DNA of 64,000 nt from the NCBI RefSeq assembly GCF_002866925.1, contig NZ_PKUQ01000016.1, positions 434,001-498,000 of the forward strand, read 5' to 3'. This DNA comes from Cohaesibacter celericrescens. Its GTDB lineage: Bacteria > Pseudomonadota > Alphaproteobacteria > Rhizobiales > Cohaesibacteraceae. Both the position numbers and the translations under genes were made by a program. Positions 36,501-44,863 of this stretch are shown here, piece after piece. Every line of letters begins with the position of its first letter. The stretch's first letter is position 1. The notes beneath the pieces were generated by a model. It had not been told where the DNA came from. It searched no databases and saw nothing but the letters and a program-made list of their open reading frames with translations.

Positions 36501-37061
36501 TTCTGCACCTGGAGCGTATAGGTCGACAATACCGCCTCTAACTGCATATTCGCCCTGTTCACGGACGGTCGGGGTCCGCAAGAATCCATTGACCGCCAAC
36601 CATGTAATCAAGGCATCCATATCGACGCTATTGCCAGGTCTGGCAGACCAACTTTGCTGTTTGACCGACGCTCTGCTTGGGACCCGCTGGAGTAGTGCAT
36701 TGACTGATGTGAGCAAAACGACAGGATTGTCGAACGTTCCATAGGCAAGTCGCGATAGAGCCGTCATGCGGCGGGCAGAGATTTCTGCGTTGGGCGACAC
36801 GCGGTCATATGGCAAACAATCCCAAGCGGGGAAAGACACGCATTCCAGTTTGGGGGCAAAAAACTTCAGCGCTGCCGCCATTGAGGCCATGCGCCGGTCG
36901 TCCCGTGCCACATATACCGTTGCTATTTTCGTGCCTTTTGCCGCTTTGAGATGCGCTTGTGCGATCTCGGATACGGCAACCCCCTCCAATCCGTCAGACA
37001 CATGGCTGATATGGAGCATCATGGATGAAGACAGAGCTTTGGAAATCGAAGTCATAGACAC
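33558..37061 (-). CDS. mfd: Transcription-repair coupling factor
   Basis: A 1167-residue DNA translocase that removes stalled RNA polymerase at lesions and recruits UvrA. The UvrB-homology module (LECVSFPAWDCLPYDRVSP and REQGEYAVRGGIVDLYAPG) is followed by the RNA-polymerase interaction domain (GDIVVHIEHGIGRFQGLQ, RLVPPEGLYDEFSARFPF). The RecG-like motor has Walker A CGDVGFGKTEVAMRAA, DEEQHFGVKHKERLK, SATPIPRTLQLAL, and QLRGRVGRSKTRAYAL. The C-terminal autoinhibitory domain (DRFGPQPDEVKHLL) is intact. Start is GTG 37061 or ATG 37055. It follows sdhE on the same strand. Confidence 0.97.
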   Translation of the reverse strand: MSMTSISKALSSSMMLHISHVSDGLEGVAVSEIAQAHLKAAKGTKIATVYVARDDRRMASMAAALKFFAPKLECVSFPAWDCLPYDRVSPNAEISARRMTALSRLAYGTFDNPVVLLTSVNALLQRVPSRASVKQQSWSARPGNSVDMDALITWLAVNGFLRTPTVREQGEYAVRGGIVDLYAPGAEEPVRLDFFGDTLESIRTFDAESQRSVGQLKEIDLVSASEVVLDEETISLFRRRYTASFGAATRDDLLYQAISDGRRYQGIEHWLPFFNEDLETLFDFTQNAPIVLDHLSDEAIQERLDLIKDHYVSRKEGVDAGFDQGVPYKPIDPDLLYLNKEGWAGEIGTQTRVRLSPFDVPDNSLETIVNLGGKQGKTFAAERSAENVNVFDAVIEHINALKADNKRVTIACWTPGSAERMHQVLTDHGMTGLVPYETWATRKVITPKQVGLTVLELECGFVADKDVVIGEQDILGDRLIRSKRRRKKSSDVLTEAASLTQGDIVVHIEHGIGRFQGLQTVDAAGAPHDCLEIHYSGGDKLFLPVENIELLSRYGSGDAEAQLDKLGGVAWQARKSKMKARIRMMADQLIKVAAERELRTAERLVPPEGLYDEFSARFPFDETEDQFNAIEQVFDDMGSGRPMDRLICGDVGFGKTEVAMRAAFIAAMNGKQVAIVVPTTLLARQHYKTFADRFVGFPLNVAQASRLVTTKELNKTKAGISDGSIDIVVGTHALLGKSIQFRDLGLMIIDEEQHFGVKHKERLKELRADVHVLTLSATPIPRTLQLALTGVRELSLIATPPVDRLAVRTFISPFDALTIREALLRERYRGGQSFYVCPRVADIADIKRFLDEHVPEVKVAVAHGQMPPGQLDDIMTAFYDGKYDVLLSTTIVESGIDVPTANTLVVHRADMFGLSQLYQLRGRVGRSKTRAYALFTVPAKKVLTPTAERRLKVLQSLDTLGAGFQLASHDLDIRGAGNLLGEEQSGHVKEVGYELYQQMLEEAVASLRSGDLTIMEDKWSPQIAIGTPVMIPDSYVADLQLRLNLYRRLADLVEANDIDEFGAELTDRFGPQPDEVKHLLKIVYIKGLCRKANVEKIDAGPKGAVFGFRNNEFSNPAGLVQFITEQGVLAKIRPDQRIFLSRDWATPRARLQGTAIIMTQLAKLAQS

Positions 37062-37141
37062 GCGCGATCATGGCAGGGGGCGGAACAAACGAAAAGGCGG
37101 TTGTCAGGAGTGGCCCCTGCCCGCCGTGGTGCGAACCGGCC

Positions 37142-37441
37142 CTAAAGCAGACCGGACTCGAAATTTTTGTGGTAGTTTTTAACGGTGTGAAAGACACCAC
37201 AATCGAATGCTTCTGGCACGGGAAGCTCATTGGTAAACCATTGCAACAGATCGCGGTCATGCTGATCCATCAACATTTCCAGTTCGGAAAGTTCCTGATC
37301 CGTTAGGACGTCGAGCTTGTCGTCAACAAAGCGACCAAACATCAAGTCCATTTCTTTAATACCCCTATGCCAAGCGCGCATGAGAATTTTTTTGCGACGT
37401 ACGTCCAGACCTTCGCTGCTGCGGGTGCTGCCGTGGGACAT
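37142..37441 (-). CDS. sdhE: Succinate dehydrogenase assembly factor 2 family protein
   Basis: A 99-residue SdhE/SdhAF2 protein that helps insert or covalently attach FAD to the succinate dehydrogenase flavoprotein. The conserved motif is RGIKEMDLMFGRF (RGxxE), followed by LSELEMLMDQHDRDLLQWF, the family middle helix. Length is typical. It lies 80 bases upstream of mfd on the same strand and is divergent from recG, an arrangement frequent in alphaproteobacteria. Confidence 0.92.
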   Translation of the reverse strand: MSHGSTRSSEGLDVRRKKILMRAWHRGIKEMDLMFGRFVDDKLDVLTDQELSELEMLMDQHDRDLLQWFTNELPVPEAFDCGVFHTVKNYHKNFESGLL

Positions 37442-37618
37442 GATAGTGCTCCTTAGTGGGCTTCTTCAAAGATGGTTCTGTATAGCGACTGTAACAGGCG
37501 TTGTCAGCAAAAGATCACCATTCAGTCACAAAACAAATGGGGAACATTGTTGACGACAGTGCTGTTGTTGGTCATTGTTGGCCTAGCTTTATCAGTCCCT
37601 AAAGAATCGTCCGGTGTT

Positions 37619-39724
37619 ATGCGTCCCAATCATTTGAACAGTTATTTTTCTTCTTTGCTTTCCCTCAAGGGTGTTGGCCCCAAATTGGCGCAAGCTTTTG
37701 CGCGGCTTTTGCGTGGGGACGTTTTGCTCGAAGCTCGTAGAATTGATTTGTTGCTGCATATGCCCGTTTCGATCATTGACCGGAGTTTACAATCGTCGTT
37801 GGCAAGTGCACCTGAAGGGGCCATTGTCACCGTTTGCGTGACCATCGACAAGCATTTGCCGCCTCCAAGGGGTAATCATCGGGTGCCGTATCGTATTTTG
37901 GCTCATGATGAAAGTGATGAGCTGACGCTGACTTTCTTTCATGCAAAAGGTGGCTATCTTGCGGCGCAAATGCCGATTGGTGAGGTGCGCTATGTATCTG
38001 GCCGGATGGAGCGGTTTCAAGGTGCACCACAGATCACTCACCCTGATTATATGGTGGATGAGGATGACTTTGCCACCATGCCGCTGATTGAGCCGGTCTA
38101 TCCGTTGACGGCAGGACTGTCTGGTAAAGTGCTGCAAAAAAACCTGCAGGCCTGTTTTGATGGCTTGGATGTTTTGCCTGAATGGCAGGATCGTGCGTTA
38201 CTTGATCGCGAAGGTTGGGCTTCCTTCAATGAGGCTTTGAGATTGCTCCACAGTCCGTTGGGACTTTCCGATTTGGACATAAATGCGCCCGCGCGGCAAC
38301 GTTTGGCTTATGACGAGTGCCTTGCCAGCCAGTTGGCGCTGTCATTGGTGCGCAACACTGTCAAAAAAACCAAAGGCATTGCTCGAAATTGGGATGGAAA
38401 ACTTAAAGCCAGCCTACTTAACGCCCTACCCTTTACACTGACCAATAGCCAACTGGGCGCGATTGCTGATGTCGAAGCAGATTTGGCGTTGCCTGAACGG
38501 ATGTTGCGGCTCGTTCAGGGAGACGTGGGCAGCGGCAAGACTATGGTGGCCTTGGTGGCGGCTGCCGATGTGATTGCAAGTGGCTCTCAGGCGGCAATGA
38601 TGGCACCGACCGATTTGTTGGCGCGGCAGCATTTCCAGTCCGTCAAAAACCTTTGTGAAAAGGTCGGCATACGGGCGGGCATTCTTACCGGTAAAGACAC
38701 GGCAGCAAACAAACGCGCTACGCTTGCGGCACTTGAGGCGGGTGATATTGATTTTTTGATTGGCACGCATGCGCTGTTTCAGCAAAGCGTTGTGTTTGCT
38801 GACCTTGGCTTGGCAATCGTTGATGAACAGCACCGGTTCGGAGTGCATCAGCGGTTAACGCTCTCCTCCAAAGGGGCCGCAACGGATTTGCTGGTTATGA
38901 CAGCAACGCCGATTCCGCGCACGCTGGTTTTGACCCACTATGGAGACATGGATGTGTCTCTGCTGACTGAAAAACCCGCTGGTCGCAAGCCGATCGAGAC
39001 ACGGACTATGAGTCTGGATCGCTTGGGTGAGCTTGTTTCTCGTCTGGAGACCGCGCTTGTGCAGGGGGCCAAATGCTATTGGGTTTGCCCTCTGGTTGAA
39101 GAATCCGAGCTTTTGGATGTGATGTCAGCCGAAGACCGTTTCGCCAGCTTGAAACCGATGTTTGGTAATCGCGTTGAACTGATTCATGGTCGGATGACGG
39201 CGGATGAAAAGAAGTCCGCTATGGACAATTTTAAGGATGGCGATGCGCAAATACTGGTTGCCACCACTGTAATCGAAGTTGGTGTTGATGTGCCCGCAGC
39301 CACTATTATGGTCATTGAGCATGCCGAAAGATTTGGCTTGGCGCAGCTGCATCAGCTGCGTGGCCGTGTTGGGCGCGGCGACAAGGCGTCGTCTTGCATT
39401 CTATTGTTCAAAGGGCCTTTGGGCCAGATTGCTCGAGAACGACTCAATATGATGCGCGAAACGGAAGACGGATTTGTGATTGCCGAGGCTGATTTGCGGT
39501 TGCGTGGCGAAGGCGATGTTTTGGGGACCAAGCAATCAGGCATGCCTGGTTTCCGTATTGCGGATGCCGAAGCACACAAGGATCTTATGGAGATTGCCCG
39601 CAAAGAGGCCCGGTTGATTGTAGAAAATGATCCTACACTGCAAGGCAACCGCGGGGCTGCCTTGCGTGATCTGCTCTATCTGTTTGGTCGTGACGAGGCC
39701 ATTCGGTTGCTCAAGGCTGGATAA
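37619..39724 (+). CDS. recG: ATP-dependent DNA helicase RecG
   Basis: A 701-residue branch-migration helicase acting at stalled replication forks and recombination junctions. ATG 37619 starts the canonical MRPNHLNSYFSSLLSLKGV, with the frame open further upstream but not protein-like. The OB-fold wedge is visible (FHAKGGYLAAQMPIGEVRYV). Helicase motifs are QGDVGSGKTMVALVAA, IVDEQHRFGVHQRL, MTATPIPRTLVLT, VATTVIEVGVDVPAATIM and LHQLRGRVGRGDKASSC. It is divergent from sdhE-mfd. No clear ribosome site is seen before the start. Confidence 0.95.
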   Translation: MRPNHLNSYFSSLLSLKGVGPKLAQAFARLLRGDVLLEARRIDLLLHMPVSIIDRSLQSSLASAPEGAIVTVCVTIDKHLPPPRGNHRVPYRILAHDESDELTLTFFHAKGGYLAAQMPIGEVRYVSGRMERFQGAPQITHPDYMVDEDDFATMPLIEPVYPLTAGLSGKVLQKNLQACFDGLDVLPEWQDRALLDREGWASFNEALRLLHSPLGLSDLDINAPARQRLAYDECLASQLALSLVRNTVKKTKGIARNWDGKLKASLLNALPFTLTNSQLGAIADVEADLALPERMLRLVQGDVGSGKTMVALVAAADVIASGSQAAMMAPTDLLARQHFQSVKNLCEKVGIRAGILTGKDTAANKRATLAALEAGDIDFLIGTHALFQQSVVFADLGLAIVDEQHRFGVHQRLTLSSKGAATDLLVMTATPIPRTLVLTHYGDMDVSLLTEKPAGRKPIETRTMSLDRLGELVSRLETALVQGAKCYWVCPLVEESELLDVMSAEDRFASLKPMFGNRVELIHGRMTADEKKSAMDNFKDGDAQILVATTVIEVGVDVPAATIMVIEHAERFGLAQLHQLRGRVGRGDKASSCILLFKGPLGQIARERLNMMRETEDGFVIAEADLRLRGEGDVLGTKQSGMPGFRIADAEAHKDLMEIARKEARLIVENDPTLQGNRGAALRDLLYLFGRDEAIRLLKAG

Positions 39725-39763
39725 CGGATGCCTAGGGTCTCGACTGATTAAATGCTGAACGGT

Positions 39764-40558
39764 TTATTCGCCTGCGTCCACTTTTTGTTTTTTGCCGCTG
39801 GGTTTGGATGATTTTTCCAAGCCTTTGCCAGTCAATGCTTGTGCTTTGTCCTCATCTTCTTCAATGGCATGATCGGCGATGAAATCTGGTGTGACCAAGC
39901 CTGCGGAAATGACAAGTTTTGCGGCATCTTCAACGCTCATATCTAGAATGATGACATCATCGCGCGGCACGAATAACAAAAATCCGGACGTTGGGTTTGG
40001 GGTGGTCGGCAAGAAAACCGAAATATGCCCTGTATCGGAATTTTCATGGTCTTCCAAACGGTGTGCTACTTCGCCTTTTGTTCTTGTGGCAATGAAACAA
40101 AGAGCCCAGAGACCTCGGCGCGGATATTCAATTACAGCCGCTTTGGTAAAAGTCTGGCCCTTTTGGGACAAGGCTGTTTCAAATATCTGTTTTAGGGCAT
40201 TGTATAGGTTGCGAACCAAGGGCATGCGCCCAACCATTACTTCGCCAAATGTGACCAAGTTACGCCCAACAAAGTTGGCGGTCAGAAAACCAAGAATCGT
40301 GATGATCAGGAATGAGAAAATCAGACCGACGCCAGGTACGGAAAAGGGAAGATAATTATCAGGATTGTAGATGTGCGGTATATAGGGCTTAACCCACGCA
40401 TCTACCCATTGGATGAAAGACCATGTTATGAAGAGTGTAATACCAATAGGTGCAGCAATGACGAGACCTGTGAAAAAATAATTTCGCACACGATGACCAA
40501 AACCCAATCTTACAGGCTCCGGGACCTCTTGCTTCTCGTCTTTTTTCAGTTTCTTCAT
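39764..40558 (-). CDS. DUF502 domain-containing membrane protein
   Basis: A 264-residue protein with two N-terminal hydrophobic segments (YFFTGLVIAAPIGITLFI and GLIFSFLIITILGFLTANFV) and a soluble C-terminal domain with conserved NLYNALKQIFETALSQ, AAVIEYPRRGLWALCFIA and SVFLPTTPNPTSGFLLFVPR. This is the DUF502 family, found near recG in many alphaproteobacteria. The Lys-rich C-terminus is cytoplasmic. Function unknown. ATG 40558 is preferred over an in-frame start at 40618 because the conserved region begins there. Confidence 0.85.
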   Translation of the reverse strand: MKKLKKDEKQEVPEPVRLGFGHRVRNYFFTGLVIAAPIGITLFITWSFIQWVDAWVKPYIPHIYNPDNYLPFSVPGVGLIFSFLIITILGFLTANFVGRNLVTFGEVMVGRMPLVRNLYNALKQIFETALSQKGQTFTKAAVIEYPRRGLWALCFIATRTKGEVAHRLEDHENSDTGHISVFLPTTPNPTSGFLLFVPRDDVIILDMSVEDAAKLVISAGLVTPDFIADHAIEEDEDKAQALTGKGLEKSSKPSGKKQKVDAGE

Positions 40559-40876
40559 TTTGTTTTTCGTTCCAATCAAGTGGCCGACCAATCGACCATT
40601 ACCAATGGTCAAACTCAAAAGAATTTACTTGCTCGGGGCAACTGCAGATGTGCCGGTGCTGTTCGGACCTGCTGTGCGACGTTGTATCATGTTGCACAGC
40701 AGAGCGAAGCACTATCCTAAAATAGTGCGGCATGGAGCAGGTTAAAAGCACAAGAATTCAGTTTGTTGCCTGAATTCTGGGCTAATTTTGTTGTAGAAGG
40801 GTTTTGCGGTGCTTATGTGGTGGTTCTGTTGGGCCAAATTGTTTATTTTTACGATCAATGGTAACGGATCTGATTT

Positions 40877-41257
40877 ATGGATCGACTGAAACGTCCCTTT
40901 TTTATGGTGCTCGGCCTGCTCGTTAGCGGCATCGGAATCATTGGCGCATTTTTGCCGGTTTTGCCATCGACCGTATTTTTCATTTTTGCAGCCTTTTGTT
41001 TTGCTCGATCCTCTCCCAGACTTGAAAACTGGATCTTGAACCATTCTCTATTTGGTCCGCCTGTGACCGCTTGGCAGGAGCATGGAGCCATTCCGCTAAT
41101 GGCTAAGTATTTTGCCTTTTTGGGGATGGCGTTTGGGTTTGGTTCATTTTTGTATTTTGTTGCCCCCGACCTTTGGTTGTTGGTCGTTGTGGCTTTGTTT
41201 TTTATTGGCAGCGCAGTTTATGTTGGTAGTCGGCCAAGTGGTCCTCGTTCTGAATAA
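40877..41257 (+). CDS. YbaN/DUF454 family small membrane protein
   Basis: A 126-residue inner-membrane protein with three or four hydrophobic segments. The family motif is the N-terminal GIIGAFLPVLPSTVFFIFAA followed by AFCFARSSPRLENWILNHS and the LFGPPVTAWQEHGAIP loop. All are typical of DUF454. Function unknown. It is convergent with glmS and ends just before a bidirectional terminator. Confidence 0.88.
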   Translation: MDRLKRPFFMVLGLLVSGIGIIGAFLPVLPSTVFFIFAAFCFARSSPRLENWILNHSLFGPPVTAWQEHGAIPLMAKYFAFLGMAFGFGSFLYFVAPDLWLLVVVALFFIGSAVYVGSRPSGPRSE

Positions 41258-41286
41258 TCGCAATGTTTCATTTCATTTGATCTAAA

Positions 41287-41320
41287 AAAAGCCCGCCCCC
41301 AGATCGGGAGCGGGCTTTTG
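41287..41320. terminator. Bidirectional terminator between ybaN-like gene and glmS
   Basis: Arms AAGCCCGC (41289-41296) and GCGGGCTT (41310-41317) with flanking A- and T-runs, between two convergent genes. Confidence 0.88.
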
Positions 41321-41339
41321 AATTTGATTAGATCTGGGA

Positions 41340-43166
41340 TTATTCCACGGTTACTGACTTTGCCAGATTGCGTGGTTGGTCAACGTCTGTTCCCATTAAA
41401 TTTGCAGTGTGATAGGCAAGCAATTGAACTGGCAGCGCAAAGACGATCGGTGCGATTATGTCGGGTACTGTCGGCATAACGATGGTCTGGCAGTCTTCCA
41501 AAGCGTTTTTGTCTGCGCCTGACTGGTCTGTGATCAAAATGATCTTACCATCACGGGCTGCGACTTCTTGCATATTGGAAACGGTTTTCTCATATGAGGG
41601 ATCATCAGGTGCAATCACTACGACGGGCATGGTCTCATCAATCAAGGCAATAGGGCCGTGCTTTAGTTCACCCGCAGCGTATCCTTCGGCGTGGATGTAG
41701 GAAATTTCCTTGAGTTTGAGTGCGCCTTCCATCGCCAGCGGGAAGTTGGTGCCTCGACCCAAATAGAGAACATGCTTGACCTTGGAAAGATCATGGGCAA
41801 GTGCGGCGATGTCGTCGGAGCCTTTAAGAGCCTGACGGATAAATTTGGGCAACTCACTTAAGGCTTGGGTGTAACTTTGTTCTTCCTGCTCGGTAATAGT
41901 GCCTCTAGCACGGCCCGCCATGATGGCTAATGCCAGCAAAACGGACAGTTGGCAGGTGAAGGCTTTTGTGGAGGCAACGCCAATTTCCGGTCCAGCCAAT
42001 GTTGGGAAAATCGCGTCGCTTTCGCGCGCAATGGTGCTTTCTGTGACATTAACGATGGAGGCGATGTGCTGACCTTGTGCACGGCAATAGCGCAAGCATG
42101 CCAAAGTATCGGCTGTTTCACCAGACTGTGAGATAAACAGCGCCAGTCCGCCTTTTTCCATCGGCATTTCGCGATAACGGAACTCAGATGCGACATCGAT
42201 CTCGACAGGAATGCGCGCCAGTTTTTCGAACCAGTATTTTGCTACTACGCCTGCGTAATAGGCGGTTCCGCAGGCAGACATGGCAATGCGGTTGAGATCG
42301 GCAAAATCAAATGGCAGTTTTTCTTTGAAACGTATTTTACCTGAGGCAAAATCCACATAGTGGGCAAGTGTGTGCTGGATGACTTCTGGTTGCTCATGCA
42401 TTTCTTTTTCCATGAAATGCTTGTAGTTGCCCTTCTCCACGACATAAGCAGAGGCTTGTGCCATCGTTGAGCTTCGATCAACCTGCTCGTTGTTTTCGTT
42501 AAAGATGGTTATGGATGAGCGACTTAAAACAACCCAATCGCCTTCTTCGAGATAGGTGATTTCATCCGTGAATGGCGCCAGAGCAAAGGCGTCGGAGCCA
42601 AGGAACATTTCACCTTCTCCGTGGCCTATGGCCAAAGGAGAGCCTCTGCGTGCGCCGATCATCAGGTCTTCCTCGCCACCAAAGATGATGGCCAAAGAAA
42701 AAGCACCCTCAAGCCGGCCTAGAATCGCAGAAACGGCGTCGATCGGGGTGTTGCCGTTGTTCAGCTCGGATTGAATCAGATGCACGACTGTTTCTGTGTC
42801 TGTTTCTGATTCAAACGTATGGCCTTTTGCTGTCAGCTCGTCACGCAGCTCGCGGAAATTTTCGATGATTCCATTGTGTACGGCGGCCACGTTACCGGCT
42901 TGATGGGGGTGTGCGTTGGTTTCATTGGGCACGCCATGCGTAGCCCAACGGGTGTGGCCGATGCCGATGTTGCCGGATAGAGGATTTTCACCAAGAAGCG
43001 TTTCTAGGTTGCGTAGCTTACCCGCCGCTCTGCGCCGCCCCAAGTGGCCTTGATGGATGGTGGCGACACCAGCAGAATCATACCCGCGATACTCAAGCCG
43101 CTTTAGTGCGTCGACCAACTGAGGGGCGACGGAGCTTTTTCCGAGAATTCCGACAATGCCGCACAT
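41340..43166 (-). CDS. glmS: Glutamine-fructose-6-phosphate aminotransferase (isomerizing)
   Basis: A 608-residue enzyme that makes glucosamine-6-phosphate from fructose-6-phosphate and glutamine, the entry step to UDP-GlcNAc. The N-terminal nucleophile is Cys2 (MCGIVGILG), with the glutaminase motif GHTRWATHGVPNETNAHPH. The two SIS domains have ALFISQSGETADTLACLRY and VLYLGRGTNFPLAMEGAL. The end NLAKSVTVE is the conserved C-terminal peptide. No glmS ribozyme fold was recognised upstream. glmU follows on the same strand 180 bases upstream. Confidence 0.97.
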   Translation of the reverse strand: MCGIVGILGKSSVAPQLVDALKRLEYRGYDSAGVATIHQGHLGRRRAAGKLRNLETLLGENPLSGNIGIGHTRWATHGVPNETNAHPHQAGNVAAVHNGIIENFRELRDELTAKGHTFESETDTETVVHLIQSELNNGNTPIDAVSAILGRLEGAFSLAIIFGGEEDLMIGARRGSPLAIGHGEGEMFLGSDAFALAPFTDEITYLEEGDWVVLSRSSITIFNENNEQVDRSSTMAQASAYVVEKGNYKHFMEKEMHEQPEVIQHTLAHYVDFASGKIRFKEKLPFDFADLNRIAMSACGTAYYAGVVAKYWFEKLARIPVEIDVASEFRYREMPMEKGGLALFISQSGETADTLACLRYCRAQGQHIASIVNVTESTIARESDAIFPTLAGPEIGVASTKAFTCQLSVLLALAIMAGRARGTITEQEEQSYTQALSELPKFIRQALKGSDDIAALAHDLSKVKHVLYLGRGTNFPLAMEGALKLKEISYIHAEGYAAGELKHGPIALIDETMPVVVIAPDDPSYEKTVSNMQEVAARDGKIILITDQSGADKNALEDCQTIVMPTVPDIIAPIVFALPVQLLAYHTANLMGTDVDQPRNLAKSVTVE

Positions 43167-43345
43167 AACAATCTCTTTCCTGAAAACTTCAGCTTTAAAA
43201 ATTCATTGCAGTCAGTTTTGAAGCTGATTTTGGCAATGGCTCTGTTTATTGGGGTAACGCACCTTTTGGGATTTAAGGAAATCAATTCCGGTTGCAGTTT
43301 CTAACGCACCGCAAAAACATGGTGAATTGACCTCTAAAATGGCAG

Positions 43346-44695
43346 CTATCTCTTTGATTTCTTTTCTTTTGCCGCCCTAAAGGAAGCTGCCCATTTGTCT
43401 TTTACCACAGGCTTGGAGCGGGACACAGCCAATGCATCAGCGTTAACCGGTTGTGTGATTACGCTTCCTGCACCGATAAATGCACCATCACCAATGGTTG
43501 CGGGGGCGACCAGCGACGTATTGGAGCCAATGAAAGCTCCTGCCCCGATATCGGTTTTGAATTTTTCATACCCATCATAGTTGCAGGTGATTGTGCCTGC
43601 GCCGATGTTGGCTTTTGCACCGATGCGCGCATCGCCGATGTAGGACAGGTGATTGACCTTGGCGCCTTTTTCGATGAGTGACTTTTTGATCTCGACAAAA
43701 TTGCCGATTTTAGCGCCTTCCTGCAGGATCGTGCCCGGACGCAACCGTGCATAGGGGCCGACGATGCACCGTTCGCCGACACTGGCGTCTTCCAGATAGG
43801 AGAAGGCACGAATTTCTGCGTTGTCGGCAACGGTAACGCCGGGCGCAAAAATCACATTCGGCTCAATCAGGACATCTTTGCCAATTTGGGTGTCAAATGC
43901 GAAGAAAACGGTCTCGGGAGCGGTCAGCGTTGCACCATTGGTCATGGCGTTGACGCGGGCGCGATATTGAAAAGTGGCCTCTACTTTTGCCAATTGCATC
44001 CTGTTGTTAACGCCCTGTAGCTCGGCCTCATCTGCTTCTATGGCAAGCACTTTGAGCCCCTGCTCGTTGGCCTTTTCAACCGCATCGGTTAAATAGAACT
44101 CGCCTTGCGCATTGTTGCTGTCGATGCTGTCCAGCAGGGTGAGCAGATGCTGGCCTGCAAAACCCATGATACCGCCGTTGCAGAAATTTACTTTGAATTC
44201 TTCTTGGCTACAGTCTTTGCCTTCTCGGATCGCTACCAGCTTGCCATTTTGTTCGAGCAAACGCCCATAAGGATCAGGTTCATCAGAGTGGAAACCCAAA
44301 ACGACCACGTCATTACCGTCAGCCAGTTTTTCGCGCATTTTGAGGATAGTCTCGGTCCGCAACAGCGGTGTATCTCCAAACAAGACAAGAATGTCGTCTT
44401 TGGCATCGATCATATCAGCGCGGGCTGCCAACACGGCATGCGCGGTGCCCAAGCGTTCAGTCTGGATGTGGGCATTGACCGAAGGGTGGATGCGAGAGGC
44501 TTCCTTGTGGACATCGTCCATTTCGGGACCAACGACCAGTGAGACCAAATCTACCCCTGCTTCGCTGGCTACTTTGGTTACATGCCCAAGCATAGATAGG
44601 CCTGCGACTTGATGCAAAACCTTCGGTTTCCGCGACTTCATGCGGGTTCCCTGCCCTGCTGCTAGGATAATTGCCTGACAAGTGCGACGCGTCAT
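43346..44695 (-). CDS. glmU: Bifunctional GlmU (glucosamine-1-P acetyltransferase / UDP-GlcNAc pyrophosphorylase)
   Basis: A 449-residue two-domain enzyme that makes UDP-N-acetylglucosamine for peptidoglycan and lipid A. The nucleotidyltransferase half opens with CQAIILAAGQGTRMKSRKPK and has LVLFGDTPLLRTETI. The left-handed beta-helix half has the hexapeptide-repeat region (NHLSYIGDARIGAKANIGAG), with the acetyltransferase histidine of NHLSY, and GAFIGSNTSLVAPATIGDGA. ATG 44695 has a GAGGAGA site seven bases upstream; an in-frame start at 44716 would add seven residues. It lies upstream of glmS on the same strand. Confidence 0.97.
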   Translation of the reverse strand: MTRRTCQAIILAAGQGTRMKSRKPKVLHQVAGLSMLGHVTKVASEAGVDLVSLVVGPEMDDVHKEASRIHPSVNAHIQTERLGTAHAVLAARADMIDAKDDILVLFGDTPLLRTETILKMREKLADGNDVVVLGFHSDEPDPYGRLLEQNGKLVAIREGKDCSQEEFKVNFCNGGIMGFAGQHLLTLLDSIDSNNAQGEFYLTDAVEKANEQGLKVLAIEADEAELQGVNNRMQLAKVEATFQYRARVNAMTNGATLTAPETVFFAFDTQIGKDVLIEPNVIFAPGVTVADNAEIRAFSYLEDASVGERCIVGPYARLRPGTILQEGAKIGNFVEIKKSLIEKGAKVNHLSYIGDARIGAKANIGAGTITCNYDGYEKFKTDIGAGAFIGSNTSLVAPATIGDGAFIGAGSVITQPVNADALAVSRSKPVVKDKWAASFRAAKEKKSKR

Positions 44696-44863
44696 GAATA
44701 GTCTCCTCGATACCAATCTAATTTGTTGTCACTGTTTTAGTCCGTAATTAACTAAGGAACAATTGAGACTGTTATAAGAAGCACCCTTGCAGGAACCACA
44801 AAAAAAGACTTTGCTAAACAAAGCGTGAAACATAAGATTCGCGCGTGAAAAGGGGCTTTTTGA

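Noticed and set aside
37472-37618. N-terminal extension of RecG with a hydrophobic stretch
   Set aside because: RecG is cytosolic and its family length and opening residues match the ATG at 37619.
43167-43345. Possible glmS ribozyme or riboswitch before glmS
   Set aside because: The ribozyme is found mainly in Gram-positive bacteria and no matching core was seen here.
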